Positions 49,238-59,862 of a DNA stretch of 64,000 nucleotides are shown here, one piece after another. The DNA lies in the NCBI GenBank assembly GCA_026018925.1, contig JAKSZU010000004.1, positions 109,055,498 through 109,119,497 of the forward strand. The letters are read 5' to 3'. A program made the translations under genes and the position numbers. Origin of the DNA: Tupaia tana. Taxonomy: Eukaryota; Chordata; Mammalia; Scandentia; Tupaiidae. The notes beneath the pieces are model-generated. The model was not told the origin of the DNA. It did not search any database and saw nothing but the letters and a program-made list of their open reading frames with translations. Position 1 is the first letter of the stretch, and each line of letters begins with the position of its first letter.

Positions 49238-49501
49238 GGGAACCAGCAGTTAGCGTAATGGCTATGTTGTTGGACTCCCACGTAGTCAACCGCAGTTCGC
49301 GTCTTGGACCCAGTGGCTTAAAACTCACGCCGGGCACGTGTGCATGCGTGCCCAAGATCCCGAGAGAATGGGGGAGAAGGGATTGCGGCGTGACCATCCG
49401 CCCTGGGGGGTGATTTCTCACTTTCTGTCTCTATGTCTCTCTCTGTCTGTCTGGCGAGCGCACGCGCCCTATAGCGAAAAACCTCTCCAAAAAAGAAAAA
49501 A
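49238..49501 (+). mobile_element. SINE-A long, second of a tandem pair
   Basis: Differs from the first ('gtggcttaaaactcacgcc', 'ccgagagaatgggggagaag'), so it is a separate insertion and not a local duplication. Confidence 0.95.
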
Positions 49502-49547
49502 AAATGGCTGATCATATTAATAATAATTTTTTAACAAAAGAGAGAGG

Positions 49548-49802
49548 GGGCCAGCCAGGTGGTGAGGTGGTTAAGGTGCTGAATCTCACATGGCCAGCTG
49601 TGTAGTCTGAGTCCCAGACCCAGCGGCTTGAAAAACACACCAGGCATGTGCGTGTGCCCAAAATCTTAAGAGGACAATGGAGAAGGGATTGTGGCATGGC
49701 CATCCCCTGGAGGGTACTTTCTCATTCTCTCTCTCTGTCTCCCTCTCTGCCTTCTCTCCTGTGAGTGTACATGCCCTATAGAAAACTAAAAAGAAAAATA
49801 AA
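49548..49802 (+). mobile_element. SINE-A/C copy
   Basis: Head 'gggggccagccaggtggtga', 'cccaaaatcttaagaggaca', 'gtgtacatgccctatagaaa'. Confidence 0.85.
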
Positions 49803-50003
49803 AGGGGCCAGCAGGTGGTGTGGTGGTTAGGACACTGGACTCCCACATGGCCAACGGCAGTTCAAATCTCAGACCTGGCAGATTGCTTTCTCACTTTCCC
49901 TCTCTGTCTCTTTCTCTCTCTGTCTCCCTCTGGTCACCACACGTGCCCTACAGCAAATTTTAAAATATTAATAATAAATTAAATGAATAATTCTTAAGCA
50001 AGA
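49803..50003 (+). mobile_element. SINE-A short copy
   Basis: Head 'ggggccagcaggtggtgtgg'. It keeps 'caccacacgtgccctacagc' before an A/T tail. Confidence 0.9.
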
Positions 50004-50240
50004 AATAAAGAAAAGGGGAAGTTGGACTTGCAGGGTGACCGACATTTGTAGTTTGCCCCAAACTGAGGGGATTTCAAGGACACAGGCCTTCCAGCGCTAA
50101 CACCAGGGAAGTCCCAGGCAACTTCGGTATCAGTACCTCTTTCAAACCAAGCCTCCCAGCTAATTAACTCAGGTTTTTTTGTATGTAAAAGAAGAATGAT
50201 GCAGAGTATTATTAAAAAGAAAAAAGAAAAGCCTTGGTTC
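50004..50240. other. Unassigned sequence
   Basis: No feature is recognised. Confidence 0.4.
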
Positions 50241-50500
50241 TGGGCTAGCAGGCGGCACAGCCGGATCCCACACAGCCAGCTGCACGGTTCAAGCCCAAAC
50301 CCAGCAGCTTGGAAATCACACCGGGCGCACAACTGTGTGCACACTCAAAATCTCGAGAGGAGAATGGAGGGGAAAGGGTGGTGGTGGCTATTCCTCCTGG
50401 GGGATGACTTCTCATTTTCTCTCTCTCTTTTTTTCTGTTTCTTTCCAGTGAGCACATGTGCCCTATGTCAAAAAGAAAATGTTTTTAATTAAAAATTAAA
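50241..50500 (+). mobile_element. SINE-A long copy with TSD
   Basis: Head shortened ('gctagcaggcggcacagccg'). 'aagccttggttc' before and 'atgccttggttt' after is a TSD. Confidence 0.88.
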
Positions 50501-50636
50501 TGCCTTGGTTTCATTAGATGAAGTGAGAATAGTGAAATAACCATTTTGGAAAGCAGGGGAAAAGATAGGAAGACAAAAACTAAATCCTCTCCCATCATAG
50601 AATAGCAAGGTTTAAATTTGATCAATAAAAAAATGG

Positions 50637-50764
50637 GGGACCAGCAGTTCATGTAATGGCTATGTCGCTGGACTCCCACATAGTCGACCACGGTTTGAGT
50701 CCCGGACCAGGTGGCTTAAACTCACATTGGGCACGTGTGCGTGCATGCCCAAGATCCCGAGAGC
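50637..50764 (+). mobile_element. SINE-A long, 5' half only
   Basis: Near-consensus from 'gggaccagcagttcatgtaa' to 'caagatcccgagag', then stops with no A tail and unrelated sequence begins. Either a later deletion or an unusual truncation. Confidence 0.9.
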
Positions 50765-50865
50765 ATCAGTGGGCTGACACTTCTCCCACTGGTCAAAAAT
50801 GTTCCAGCAGCTATGGTGTTCCTAGTGAACACCCCAAACCTGAAAGCTTACAGCATTTCATTGCA

Positions 50866-51200
50866 AAGGGACTCCAAAAAGTTCCATGGAAAAATGGAAT
50901 TAAAGGCACCACCAGGTGATGTGGTGGTTAAAGGCACCAGTCTCCCACACGGTGGACCACAGTTTGAGTTCCAGACCTGGCTGCCTGCTTTCTCACTCCC
51001 CCCTCCCCTCTAGCTCTGTTCCTCTTTGGTCAAAATAAAAAGAAAAAAAAAAGAGAGAAAGAGAGAGAGGAGAGAGGAAGGAAGGAAGGAAGGGAGGGAG
51101 GGAGGGAGGGAAAAAAAGGGAGGGAGGGAGAGAGGGAAGGGAAAGAAAGAAAGTTAAATAAAAAAAAGAAAAAGAAAAAATGGAATTAAAGTACAAGTGA
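50866..51200. mobile_element. MITE-like element, copy 3 of 4, split by a SINE
   Basis: 'aaaagttccatggaaaaatg' and 'gaattaaag' lead in; after the SINE 'atggaattaaagtacaagt' resumes. Only one side is clear. Confidence 0.5.
50906..51178 (+). mobile_element. SINE-A short copy with expanded purine tail
   Basis: Head 'gcaccaccaggtgatgtggt', CT tract, 'ggtcaaaataaaaag', then GAGA, GGAA and GGGA repeats (51050-51155). TSD 'aaaaatggaattaaag' on both sides. Confidence 0.9.
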
Positions 51201-51354
51201 GACAGGAGTCGGACCCCATGGACAGGTAGAAAGAGCAGGGCCCTGTCCCCCAGAGGACAATCACTGTGGCATGACTCCTGACAATTCTCTTCTCCCAGGC
51301 TCCAATTCCTTTGCCCTTAGGCATGCAAACCTTTTTCAGAAATAATTCATAACC

Positions 51355-51616
51355 GGGAACCAGCAGTTAGCGTAATGGCTATGTTGCTGGACTCCCACGT
51401 AGTCGACCGGGGTTCGCGTCCCGGACCCGGTGGCTTAAAATTCACGCCGGGCGCATGTGCGTGTGTGCCCAAGAGAGAATGGAGGAGAAGGGATTGCGGC
51501 ATGACCATCCCCTCTGGGGGGGTGATTTCTCACTTCCTGTCTCTATGTCTCTCTCCATCTGGCGAGCGCACGCGACCTATAGCGAAAATCTCTCCAAAAA
51601 AAAAAAAAAGAAAAAG
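51355..51616 (+). mobile_element. SINE-A long copy with TSD
   Basis: TSD 'aattcataacc' at 51344-51354 and 51617-51627. 'cccaagagagaatgg' is shorter than the consensus by about 9 bases. Confidence 0.95.
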
Positions 51617-51689
51617 AATTCATAACCCAAAGCTTCTAAACAAAGAATCTCCTGACCTTGTGCCCACTCCAAAATTATGAGAACTAGAC

Positions 51690-51900
51690 CCATCCCACAT
51701 GTGTCTCCAGTTCAAGTCCCAGACCCAGCAGCTTAAAACTCATGCCGGCCATGTGTGCATGCGAGCCCAAAATCCCTAAGAGGAAATGGAGAAGGGATTG
51801 CAGCGTGGCCATCCCCCCAGGAGTGTTTCTCACTTTCTGTCTCTCAGTCTCTGGCGAGAGCATGTACCCTACAACAGAAAATCTTTTTTTTTAAAAAAAA
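51690..51900 (+). mobile_element. SINE-A long copy, 5' truncated
   Basis: Begins at 'cccatcccacatgtg' in the anticodon-arm region, so the A box is missing. The B box 'gttcaagtcc' and the rest are present. Confidence 0.85.
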
Positions 51901-51909
51901 GCCACTACT

Positions 51910-51999
51910 GAGGCCAGAAGGTTGCGTGGTGGTTAAGGCTGAATTCCCGCATGGACCTGGCCACTTGAAAATTACAATAAATAGATAATTTTTTTAATG
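51910..51999 (+). mobile_element. SINE-A short fragment
   Basis: Head 'gaggccagaaggttgcgtgg' and 'ggccacttgaaaattaca', then an A/T tail. The CT tract is missing. Confidence 0.7.
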
Positions 52000-52049
52000 C
52001 CACCATTAAAGAAAATAGGAGCACTCAATACTGAAATTCAAGTTTCCTG

Positions 52050-52265
52050 GGGGCTGGATGATGATACAGCAGTAAAACATGTTCTGTGAAGTGCAAATGA
52101 CTGACATGCGAAGGTTGAGTTCCTGTCCGAAGACTTCCTGGAACAGCCAGGCACGCCAAGACACGCACCTGTCCACGAGCCAGAGCAGGCTAAAGCTGGG
52201 GGAGAAGACCCTGCTGTGGGTGCTATCTGTCTCTCACTCATGGGACAAATAAACATTTTAAAAAA
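52050..52265 (+). mobile_element. SINE-B copy
   Basis: 'gggggctggatgatgataca', B box 'ggttgagttcc', 'gaagaccctgctgtgggtgc', 'ctcactcatgggacaaataa'. Confidence 0.85.
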
Positions 52266-52275
52266 TAAGATTTTC

Positions 52276-52521
52276 CAGGCCAGCATGTGGAATGGTGGTT
52301 AAGGCGTTGGATTCCCACCCGACCATGGTTCAAGCCCCAGACCCAGCGACTTGAAAGTCACACCAGGCCCATGTGAGTGCATACTGAAAATCCCAGAAGA
52401 ATGGAGAAGGGATTGAAGTGTGGCTATCCCCCGCTGCGGAGTGATTCTTCACTTTCCCCCTCATTGTCTCTGTCTCTCTGGTGAATGCAGACATCCTATG
52501 TAAAAACTTAAAAAAACTATT
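52276..52521 (+). mobile_element. SINE-A long copy
   Basis: 'caggccagcatgtggaatgg'; palindrome decayed to 'ccccgctgcggagtgatt'. Confidence 0.85.
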
Positions 52522-52526
52522 TTCAG

Positions 52527-52702
52527 TGAGGGCAGGCGGGTAGCGTCGGGGTTAAGGACGCTGGACTCCCACATGGCTGACTGCAGTTCGAGTTCCAGAC
52601 CTGGCAGCTTGCTTTCTCACTTCCCCTGTCTGTCCTTCTCTGATCAAATTAAAATAATAATGATAATTTAAAAAGTTAAATAAAATATTTTTCTAAAAAA
52701 AT
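52527..52702 (+). mobile_element. SINE-A short copy
   Basis: 'agggcaggcgggtagcgtcg', B box 'agttcgagttcc', 'gatcaaattaaaataataat'. Confidence 0.87.
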
Positions 52703-52829
52703 ACTTGTCTGTGGTCCAACAGGGATAACTGTGAAAGGGGAGGCTGAAATTCTGACAGTTCAGCTGCCTTTTCTTATACAGAATAATAAGCAAGGGGAAA
52801 ACGAATCCCCCGCAGTAATACAGAAATGG

Positions 52830-53008
52830 AGGCCGGAAGGTGGCAGTGATACCGCGGCTGGACCTAGATGGAAAGGGCGTCCATCCATGTGGGCAACCTC
52901 TGCACAGCCTGCGACCTGGGCTGGTCCGTGCTGCAGGTGGATCGCAGCATGAAGACCCGGCTGGGGGCGCTCCTCTCCTCATCTATGAGAAAATTGGTTT
53001 TTAAAAAA
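52830..53008 (+). mobile_element. SINE-B copy
   Basis: 'ggaggccggaaggtggcagt', 'gtggatcgcagcatgaagac', 'ccggctgggggcgctcct', 'catctatgagaaaattgg'. 'tacagaaatg' before and 'tgcagaaatg' after. Confidence 0.75.
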
Positions 53009-53440
53009 TGCAGAAATGCTTTCCTACTGGTTTCCTTTCAGTGTTCTATCTAAACAAGCCCTCTAAAACCTAACATGTCAGAAACTAGAAGAAAAAGTCC
53101 TTCGCTGTACCTACGGAGGAGAAAGTATGAGAATGGCTGGAGACTGCGAACCAGCGAGAGCAGAGTGTACGAGCTCTCAAGTCCTAGACCTGTGGACGGG
53201 GCAACCCAGCAACGGGACACCCTGCCTAGAGCTAAAATCTAGATCCCAGCCTTCCCACACCTCCGCTTGCCATCACAGGCTCTCAAGCACTCTTTCAGAG
53301 AGGTGGCAAATGCCCCAAAGAGAGGCCGGGAGGCCGAGTGCGGCAACCCTTGGTAGGATGTAAGGGTCCAGAGGAGGGGGGGGACTTAAGATACACGAAA
53401 AGGCAGACTTAGGTGTCTTGAGAAGTCAGTTCCTTCCACT
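53009..53440. other. Unassigned sequence before the CpG island
   Basis: No repeat is recognised. It could hold exons, but no convincing splice-bounded frame is seen. Confidence 0.4.
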
Positions 53441-53706
53441 TAGAGGTAAGTTCTGCTCCTTTTGCAGACGCTGCCTACAGGCCTCATCCACGACCTCATC
53501 ACCCGGAGCCCGCCCCAAGGCTGCACACCGCGGCGCAACCAAGTCACGTGGTCACCACCGACCCCGAGTCGCGCAGGCAGTGGAGGCTGCACCTCGCGAA
53601 CCCGGGAGCACGGCGCGTGGGCATGGGCGTGCGTGAGTGTGAGAACAGGCTCAGGGCCGGTTCTCGACAAAACTAACAGCAACATTTCCCAGCTGCGGAA
53701 ACTCAC

Positions 53707-53775
53707 AGGCCCTACCACGCTTAAATCCTTCCCCTTAATGAGCTCCGCAACCCCAAGCCGAGAACGCCCGCGCTT
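53707..53775 (-). other. Candidate first exon, minus strand
   Basis: Downstream of the CCAAT and ETS motifs on the minus strand. It ends at a strong donor 'gggcct|gtgagtttcc' (boundary at 53706/53707). No ATG, so it would be 5' untranslated. Confidence 0.25.
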
Positions 53776-54149
53776 CCGGAACGCGCCTATTGGGCACTCG
53801 CGTCCGCGCACGCGCCGCGCAACCGCGTGCCTAGACCCAAACTACGGTGCTCTGCTGGGGACAAATTATTTACGTGCCACCGTTCTGTAAACCCAATCCG
53901 GGGAGCACGGAAAGACCGGAACGGTTTCGGGAGGCAGTCACCAAAGCGCTCGGAAAAGGGAGTAGATACATGGATTTCCGAACAGGAGACGTAAATTCGC
54001 GGATGACGATCAGCAGGAAGAACGTTCCGTCTGCGCCCCCCAGCTATGGCCCGGGGCAGCAAACTTAGAATTGGGCGCCCGGCTCCGGAGGCCCCGCCCT
54101 GGAGGCGTGGCCCCGCTAGACGGGCGGGGGCGTGGCCGGCTCCTCGCCC

Positions 54150-54241
54150 CGCCCTGCCCCGCCCTGCCGGAGGCCCTGGGCACCGCACCTACCCCGCGCT
54201 GCGACGCTGCGGTCTGCACCAGCTCTGCGGACGCGATCCAG
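54150..54241 (+). other. Candidate first exon, plus strand
   Basis: Lies just after the GC boxes and ends at a near-perfect donor, 'gatccag|gtaagcgcc' (GT at 54242). The start is a guess. Not matched to a gene. Confidence 0.35.
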
Positions 54242-54939
54242 GTAAGCGCCAGCCCCTGCGGGCGACAAGGAGCACGGGCAATCGGGGGGCACTTCAGGTC
54301 CTGCGCGGGGCACCGCCCATATCTCTGCCTCTTGGAGCTGAACAGGAACTCGCTCTCCCTTTGACCTCTCATCAACAGTAGGTTTTAGCTCCGCATTTCC
54401 ACCCCTTTGACCCTCACCTGAACTGTGCCCTCTCCGCGGTGAAGTGGATTTGCAGAGTCAAAACGACCCCGGCCTCGCAGTCTGTAACTCAGGGAGATTC
54501 TCAAGGTCAACCCTTCCTCAGTTCTTTCCATGTCTCTCTTCCTGGGCTGGGCGCTCAGGGACTCGCTCTTTCTGCCCTCCGGAGACCACCCGATCTCGCC
54601 AAGTGCGCCTCTGGTGCAGAAGGAGGGCGAGCGGGCACGGCGGGGGAAGTTGACGGCTCAGGCCTGATCGGGCACACTGGTTGCAGAAGTGGCCCCCGAG
54701 CGCTGCGCCTGCTGCGGACGCGGAGGTGTTGCTAGGGCCCTTTGCGGAGAGCCTCGGAGGGAATTGTGTTTGTTTTCTTCCGCCTCACAGTAACGTACGT
54801 CCTTTCGTCTTGGAACCTTTAAAGTAGGTCATTTCCTATCGCTGCCTTAGAGCAGGAGACGCCTGGGGGGAGGGGGTGCCCTTTGAAGGTTCTTCCTTGG
54901 ATTTTAGGAAATTTCCCTCTTTCTGTGGTTTCCCTTCAG

Positions 54940-55000
54940 GAAGGCGCGAGGCTACCGCGTGGGGCAGCTGCTGGGCGTGAAAGGGGCCAAAGACTCCTTT
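54940..55000 (+). other. Candidate internal exon, plus strand
   Basis: A pyrimidine-rich acceptor 'tttctgtggtttcccttcag' ends at 54939 and a donor 'ctcctttgtgagtcatc' has GT at 55001. One frame is open ('KARGYRVGQLLGVKGAKDSF'). It would be spliced to 54150-54241 across a 698-bp intron. Speculative. Confidence 0.2.
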
Positions 55001-55655
55001 GTGAGTCATCCCCCGGAGTTATGGCTTCTGCTAATACTTTCCATGGGAGTCGCCCGATTACCAGCTACACTGTAGCCTCGCGGACAGGCGAGGGTGGGAA
55101 AGGAGGTAAAGGCAGAGAAGGGGTGGCGGGGAAAGGAGGGACTGTCGAACCCCACCTGGGGTCTGCGTCCTACAAGGCAAGGAGGGACTTTCTGCGTGCA
55201 TGTGTGCGGAGGCTAGGTGTGTCCTGCGGAGGCTAGGTGTGTCCTGCGGAGTCGCTGCAGGTCTCACATTCCCCCAGCAGGGCTGGTCTTGGGAAATCTG
55301 TGCTCACCTGGAGCCAGTGGTTTCTTAGTGGCGCCAGGATTGTTGGTTAGGTTATGTTTCACTTCAGAAAATTCAGTCATGGGAGCATAGTATCCGATTC
55401 CAAGGATCAAGAATGTGTATTCTCATAGAAGTTAAGTAAAACGAACACTAAAATCCAAACACTTTCACTCCTGGGAAGACTTAGGCTTTATTCTGACACA
55501 ATGCTACAAAAATAGAAAATCACTTTGTCAAGTGATTTTTCTCTCTTGGAGCAGTGTTACTATATATAAACCAGCAGGGAGATGCTATGCCCAGCCCTAA
55601 AAACTTGGGTCCTATGGCTTTGGTGCCTAAGTTCACTCTTAAAAAATGTAAGAAC
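55001..55655. other. Unassigned sequence
   Basis: Includes a 20-bp duplication at 55206-55247 ('ggaggctaggtgtgtcctgc' twice). No gene is seen. Confidence 0.4.
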
Positions 55656-55659
55656 TAGG

Positions 55660-55900
55660 GCTGACCTCGTGTCGCTGGTATAGTGGCTGAATGCTGTGCA
55701 CTGGGAGTCAGAGCCCGTATAGCCAACAGGGGTTTGAGCCCTGGCCGTGGTGGCTTGAAAAACACACCAGGCAAGTGTGCATGCCCAGAGTCCTGATGGG
55801 AAGAAGATACGGAGGAGAAACGATGGTGGCAGGACCGTGCCCCATGTGGGATGCTTCCTGTCTCGGCTTTTCTCTCTGATGAGTGCACGCTCCCTTTTTA
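55660..55900 (+). mobile_element. SINE-C copy
   Basis: 'gggctgacctcgtgtcgctg', 'gagtcctgatgggaagaaga', 'ctctgatgagtgcacgctcc'. Confidence 0.75.
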
Positions 55901-55904
55901 ATTT

Positions 55905-56165
55905 GGCGTGGTGGTTCAGGTGCTGGACTCCCACATGGCAGACTGCCGTTCGAGTCCCAGACCTGCTGGCTTGAAAACCGTTCCAGGTGCGTGTGCATGT
56001 GTGCCCAAAATCCTGAGAGGAGAATGGAGAAGAAAGGATTGCAGCATAGCCATTCTTGCTGGGGCAGGGGTGACTTCTCACTTTCCCTCTCACTGTCTCT
56101 CTGTCTCTCTCCTCTCCTGCGAGTGCACATATCCTACAGCAAAAACCTGAAAAGAAAGAAAAGGA
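55905..56165 (+). mobile_element. SINE-A long copy, first bases missing
   Basis: Begins at 'ggcgtggtggttcaggtgct', B box 'cgttcgagtcc', and ends 'cacatatcctacagcaaaaa'. Confidence 0.87.
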
Positions 56166-56844
56166 GGTATTGTATTTCTCCAGCTTAAAACACAAATGAT
56201 TGTGCCATGGCTTCACGGTACAAGACAGGCAGAGAAAAGTCAAACTCCTGTGTGAGACTAGAGCCAGGAGCCCAAGCGGTGCCTTCACTCGGCGGCTGGT
56301 GCCCTCTCAGGGACTCAGCAGCTGCGAGGAATCCGCTGCAGTCGGCCTGCATGCTGCTGATGGAAAAGCCGCGCAGCGTCCAAGTGACTCATTCGAGATT
56401 TTTCCCTAGGTTCCTGTGTAGCGTTATGGGACACGTATATGGGACTGGTGATGTGAAACGAGGAGCCCGTTTCTGGGTCCCATTGCTCCTGGCACACCTC
56501 CCTGAAAGATGGGAGGAAGTTCTTTCCCCCTGTGTTCTTGGCTTCTGTCACACTGCAGTGCTGACACTCAGGAAAATGAAGACGTTTCCTTCTGGACTTT
56601 TCCCAAGTGTTTTTTCTTCCAATTAGAAACATCTCAGGCTTTAATCAGTCACAGACTTGGGGTCAATTTTTAGCTCTCTCTTATTATTAATATATTTTAT
56701 GCTCAGGAGAGGGTCTGAGGAGGTGGAAGCGTTTCAAAGCTGTCAAGCATTGTCAAGCTGCTATTAGTTCTCTGCAAGGCGGTGCGGCTGGGCAGGATAG
56801 CCGAAAACCGAGTCTGAGCCAGCTGTGTGGGGCTGTGGGAATCC
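56166..56844. other. Unassigned sequence, about 680 bp
   Basis: SINE-free. A 139-codon plus-strand frame (56207-56626) begins 'MASRYKTGREKSNSCVRLEP'. It has no domain I recognise and ends 'FPSVFSSN'. It could be chance or an old retrocopy. Confidence 0.35.
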
Positions 56845-56955
56845 AGGCTTTCCTGTGTGACCTTGAGCACATTACGTCACCTCTCTGATGCTGTTTCCTT
56901 ATCTGCAAAGTGAGGGGACGGGTAATAAAATATCACAGGGACACGGAGGACCTGT
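56845..56955 (+). mobile_element. MIR fragment
   Basis: 'tgtgtgaccttgagcacatt', 'gtttccttatctgcaaagtg' are MIR core words. Confidence 0.8.
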
Positions 56956-58290
56956 GAGTTACGGTTGATGAATCCTTTCTGATAGGGTTCAATCCCTACC
57001 GGTGATATGCAGCCGTTACTACGTAGCCACGGTGACTCACTCCTTCCCGCTGCTCTTCCTGGCGGGGACCACCACCTTCCCACCCACTGGGGAAGGGTCT
57101 CCTCCTACAAACCAAGGCCTTTCCTGTCGCCAGGCCTCTGAGTTTGCTGGTTTCTGTTCCCGTGCTCCAGGACCCTTAGCTGACCTGCTACCCTCCTGTT
57201 CTCTGCTCCACCAATGTCACCTCCCCACCCCACGTGCACACGCACACACATGTGCACATGCGCTTGCGCATGCACACACAGATACATATACAGTCACACG
57301 CACACACACTTGACCTGTCCATTCTGTGGGGTCAGGACCTTCAGTAACCCCGTCATAGCCCTGCACCCCAGGGGGGCGTGGCACTTAGCAGAGGTGCCCA
57401 CGGGAGGGAGCCATCCTGAGAAAGCACGGACGGAGGCGGCAGGTGGACTGGAGGCAGGCCTCCCATTCACATGAAACGCTTTCTCCTGCACCGACTGCGG
57501 CAAACCAGCTTCGTGTCACGAACTAGGAGACATTCTCTCTTCCTTTTCCTTCTGTGTCACACGGCGTCGCCCTTTCTCTCCCCCGCCCTCTGAGGTTGCT
57601 CTTTCAGACCCTGGGAATATCCTGTGGGCTGTCCCCGGGGTCACATCTCCTGGGAGGCCCAGGGCCTGCGGGTAGATGTCACGGAGCTGTTGCTGTGGAG
57701 GCTCGTGTATGGAGACTGCTTGGGGAACCTGTAGCATCTGTAGGGGAGCCTGGGTTTGTCCGTCTTATGACAAATCTTTTGCCTTAGATTCCGGAAGGAC
57801 AGAATTCTCTGTTTCTTCCAGAGCAGCTTCAGTTCCAGTCAGGCACGTGCGTTCAGCGCCTGTCACCCAGAGAAGAACGGAGCAGGTGACTTGCCGACTC
57901 GGCCTCCACAGAGCGTGTGTCAGGGCATGTGGGTCCCACACAACCAAGAGCCATTCACCCCGCCTGAGCGCCACGCGGACCCCACCCCGCCGCCCCGTCC
58001 TGCATTACACAGTTGTTTTCAGTGCTGACAGCTCACCCAAGTGTTGGGGTAGAAGCGACATCTGAAACTTGAATGATTTATACAGCCGAGCTGGCTCTTT
58101 AATTATAACCAGCTATATTTGGGTTATAGTACATTGATCTCTCCAAGGGACAACTTCCACCCTCCTAGTTAGCATCCCCTTTCCAGAAATTCCGCCGGCC
58201 ACATTATGAGGAGTTGAAGCGTATGAGGTAGTGGGCGGGGCCTGCTTTGTGCCCTACCTGCCCTGTTTGCCTTATTTGAATGAATGAGTC
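56956..58290. other. SINE-free stretch, about 1.3 kb
   Basis: Contains an imperfect CA/CACACG repeat at 57236-57310. Otherwise looks single-copy with several open frames. No gene is recognised. Confidence 0.4.
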
Positions 58291-58292
58291 AG

Positions 58293-58565
58293 GGGCTTTA
58301 TGGCGTGGTGGTGAAGGCACTGAATCACGCGTGGCCAACCACATGGTTTGAGTCCCAGACCTGGCAGCTTGAAATACATGCTGGGCACATGTACATATAT
58401 GTGTGCAAAATTTCAAAAGGAGGGAGCGATGGAGGAGCAGGGATGGTGGTGTGGCTGTCCCCCATGGAAGGGGTGCTCGCACTCTCTCTCTCTCTCTCTC
58501 TGTCTCCAACAAGTAAACATGTACCCTCTGGCAAAATTTAAAATAATAATAATAATCAAATGCTG
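58293..58565 (+). mobile_element. SINE-A/C copy
   Basis: 'ggggctttatggcgtggtgg', 'catgggtttgag'-like B region, CT run, 'catgtaccctctggcaaaat', AAT tail. Confidence 0.85.
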
Positions 58566-58569
58566 AATA

Positions 58570-58866
58570 AATACAGCTTGAGCTTCTCTAATCTAAAACT
58601 CCAAATTCCACAGTCCCCCCCCCCCCCCAAATCAGAAACTTTTTGAGCACCAATACGCTGCCTCAAGTGCAAAGTTCTACATTAGATCCTGGTGACAGCT
58701 TGCATCAAAACACGGCATACAAAAATATGTTACCAACTCGCCATCGGGCTCTGTGTGTCAGGTGTATAGGAAGCATGAAGGAACTTCGCGTTTCAGTTTG
58801 GGTCCCATCCTCAAGACATCTCTGTATATACATATATACATGTATATATGTATGTATGTATATATA

Positions 58867-58904
<38 letters not shown>

Positions 58905-58995
58905 GATATTCCAGAATCCTAAAAAAAAAAATCCAAAATCAGAACCACTTCTGGACCCAAGCATTTCAGAGAAGGGATAGTCAACCTATAAAGCC
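58570..58995. mobile_element. Tigger-like DNA transposon relic
   Basis: Inverted ends: 'cttgagcttctctaatctaa' on the left and, on the right, 'aagcatttcagagaaggg' and 'atagtcaacctata'. The interior 'aaatcagaaactttttgagc' and 'ttgggtcccatcctcaagac' is a common mammalian pogo/Tigger-group pattern. A C14 run, a TATG/TATA repeat and a (CA)n lie within (58617-58630, 58825-58900). Confidence 0.65.
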
Positions 58996-59007
58996 AGTCC
59001 TACTCAA

Positions 59008-59251
59008 CTTTTTTTTTTGGAGAGGTTTTTGCTATAGGGCGTGTGCGCTCACCAGAGAGACAGAAAGCGAAAAATAACCTCCACAGGGGGATGGCCAAGC
59101 CGCAATCCCTTCTCCTCCATTCTCCTCTCAGGATCTTGGGCACGCACGCACACGCGCCCGACGTGAGTTTAAGCCACCGGATCTGGGACTTGAACCATGG
59201 TCGACTACATGGGAGTTCAGCAACATAGCCATTACACTAACTGCTGGTCCC
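59008..59251 (-). mobile_element. SINE-A long copy with TSD
   Basis: Poly-T, 'ttttgctatagggcgtgtg', palindrome shortened ('acctccacagggggatgg'). 'ctcaactttttt' before and 'ctaactttttt' after. Confidence 0.93.
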
Positions 59252-59319
59252 CTCCACTAACTTTTTTGAGAGAATCCGCTGAAGCTGAAATACAAATTAT
59301 GTGGGAAGATAAAGAGGCT

Positions 59320-59430
59320 TCAAGATTTCATGTAAAATGGAATTAAAGTATGAGTTTATTTCTTTTGGTGTAAAAATTGATACCAATGCATATTTTTTTT
59401 CATAGTACACATTTTCCATGAACTTTTAAT
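59320..59430. mobile_element. MITE-like element, copy 4 of 4
   Basis: 'catgtaaaatggaattaaag', 'gagtttatttcttttggtg', 'tagtacacattttccatgaa'. Same orientation as 16868. Confidence 0.65.
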
Positions 59431-59431
59431 T

Positions 59432-59582
59432 TTTTTTTTAAGAGAGATTTTTGTTACAGGGCACATGCACTCACCAGAGAGACAGAGGAACTGAAAGTGA
59501 GAAATCACCCTCCAGGGGGGTGGCCACGCCCCAGTCCCCTCTCTATTGTCCTCTCAGGATTTGAGGCACACACACACACACC
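59432..59582 (-). mobile_element. SINE-A long, 3' half
   Basis: T run, 'ttttgttacagggcacatgc', palindrome remnant. It stops after a CA run, where SINE-B sequence begins. Confidence 0.8.
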
Positions 59583-59584
59583 TG

Positions 59585-59769
59585 GAGAGACAGAGCCAGC
59601 CGCCCTAGCAGGTCCTGATCTGCAGCTCACCCCCAATCTACCACCTGCCCCATGGGCAAGAATGTGCCTGGAATACTCAGAGAGGTTTCCAGACTTGAAC
59701 CAGGAACCGTCCCATGTGGGGTTATCTCGCAGGTTGTGATGTTTTGCTACTGCGCCATGGTCTGGCCCC
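59585..59769 (-). mobile_element. SINE-B 5' half
   Basis: The minus strand begins 'ggggccagaccatggcgcag' and has the B box 'ggttcaagtct'. The 3' part is replaced by the SINE-A half above. Confidence 0.75.
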
Positions 59770-59862
59770 TTTATTCCTTCTCCTGCCTGCCTGCCATTTA
59801 CATGTAGTGTCCTTCGAAGGTTTGACACTCAAACACTTTTATTTTCGGTTGAGTTTACAGAT

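Larger units (their letters stand above)
53440..54760. promoter_or_regulatory. CpG island, likely bidirectional promoter
   Basis: About 1.3 kb of GC- and CpG-rich, SINE-free sequence. Minus-strand motifs: CCAAT ('gcccaatagg', about 53785) and an ETS site ('ttccggaagcg', about 53773). Plus-strand motifs: several GC boxes between about 54100 and 54165 ('gggcgggggcgtggcc', 'ccccgccctgccccgccc'). Donor-like sites point outward on both strands, listed separately. The gene or genes it serves are not identifiable from the window. Confidence 0.7.

Noticed and set aside
54046-54735. ORFs of 97-121 codons in the second CpG island
   Set aside because: Stop-poor GC-rich sequence; frames run through the candidate donor at 54242 and overlap on both strands.
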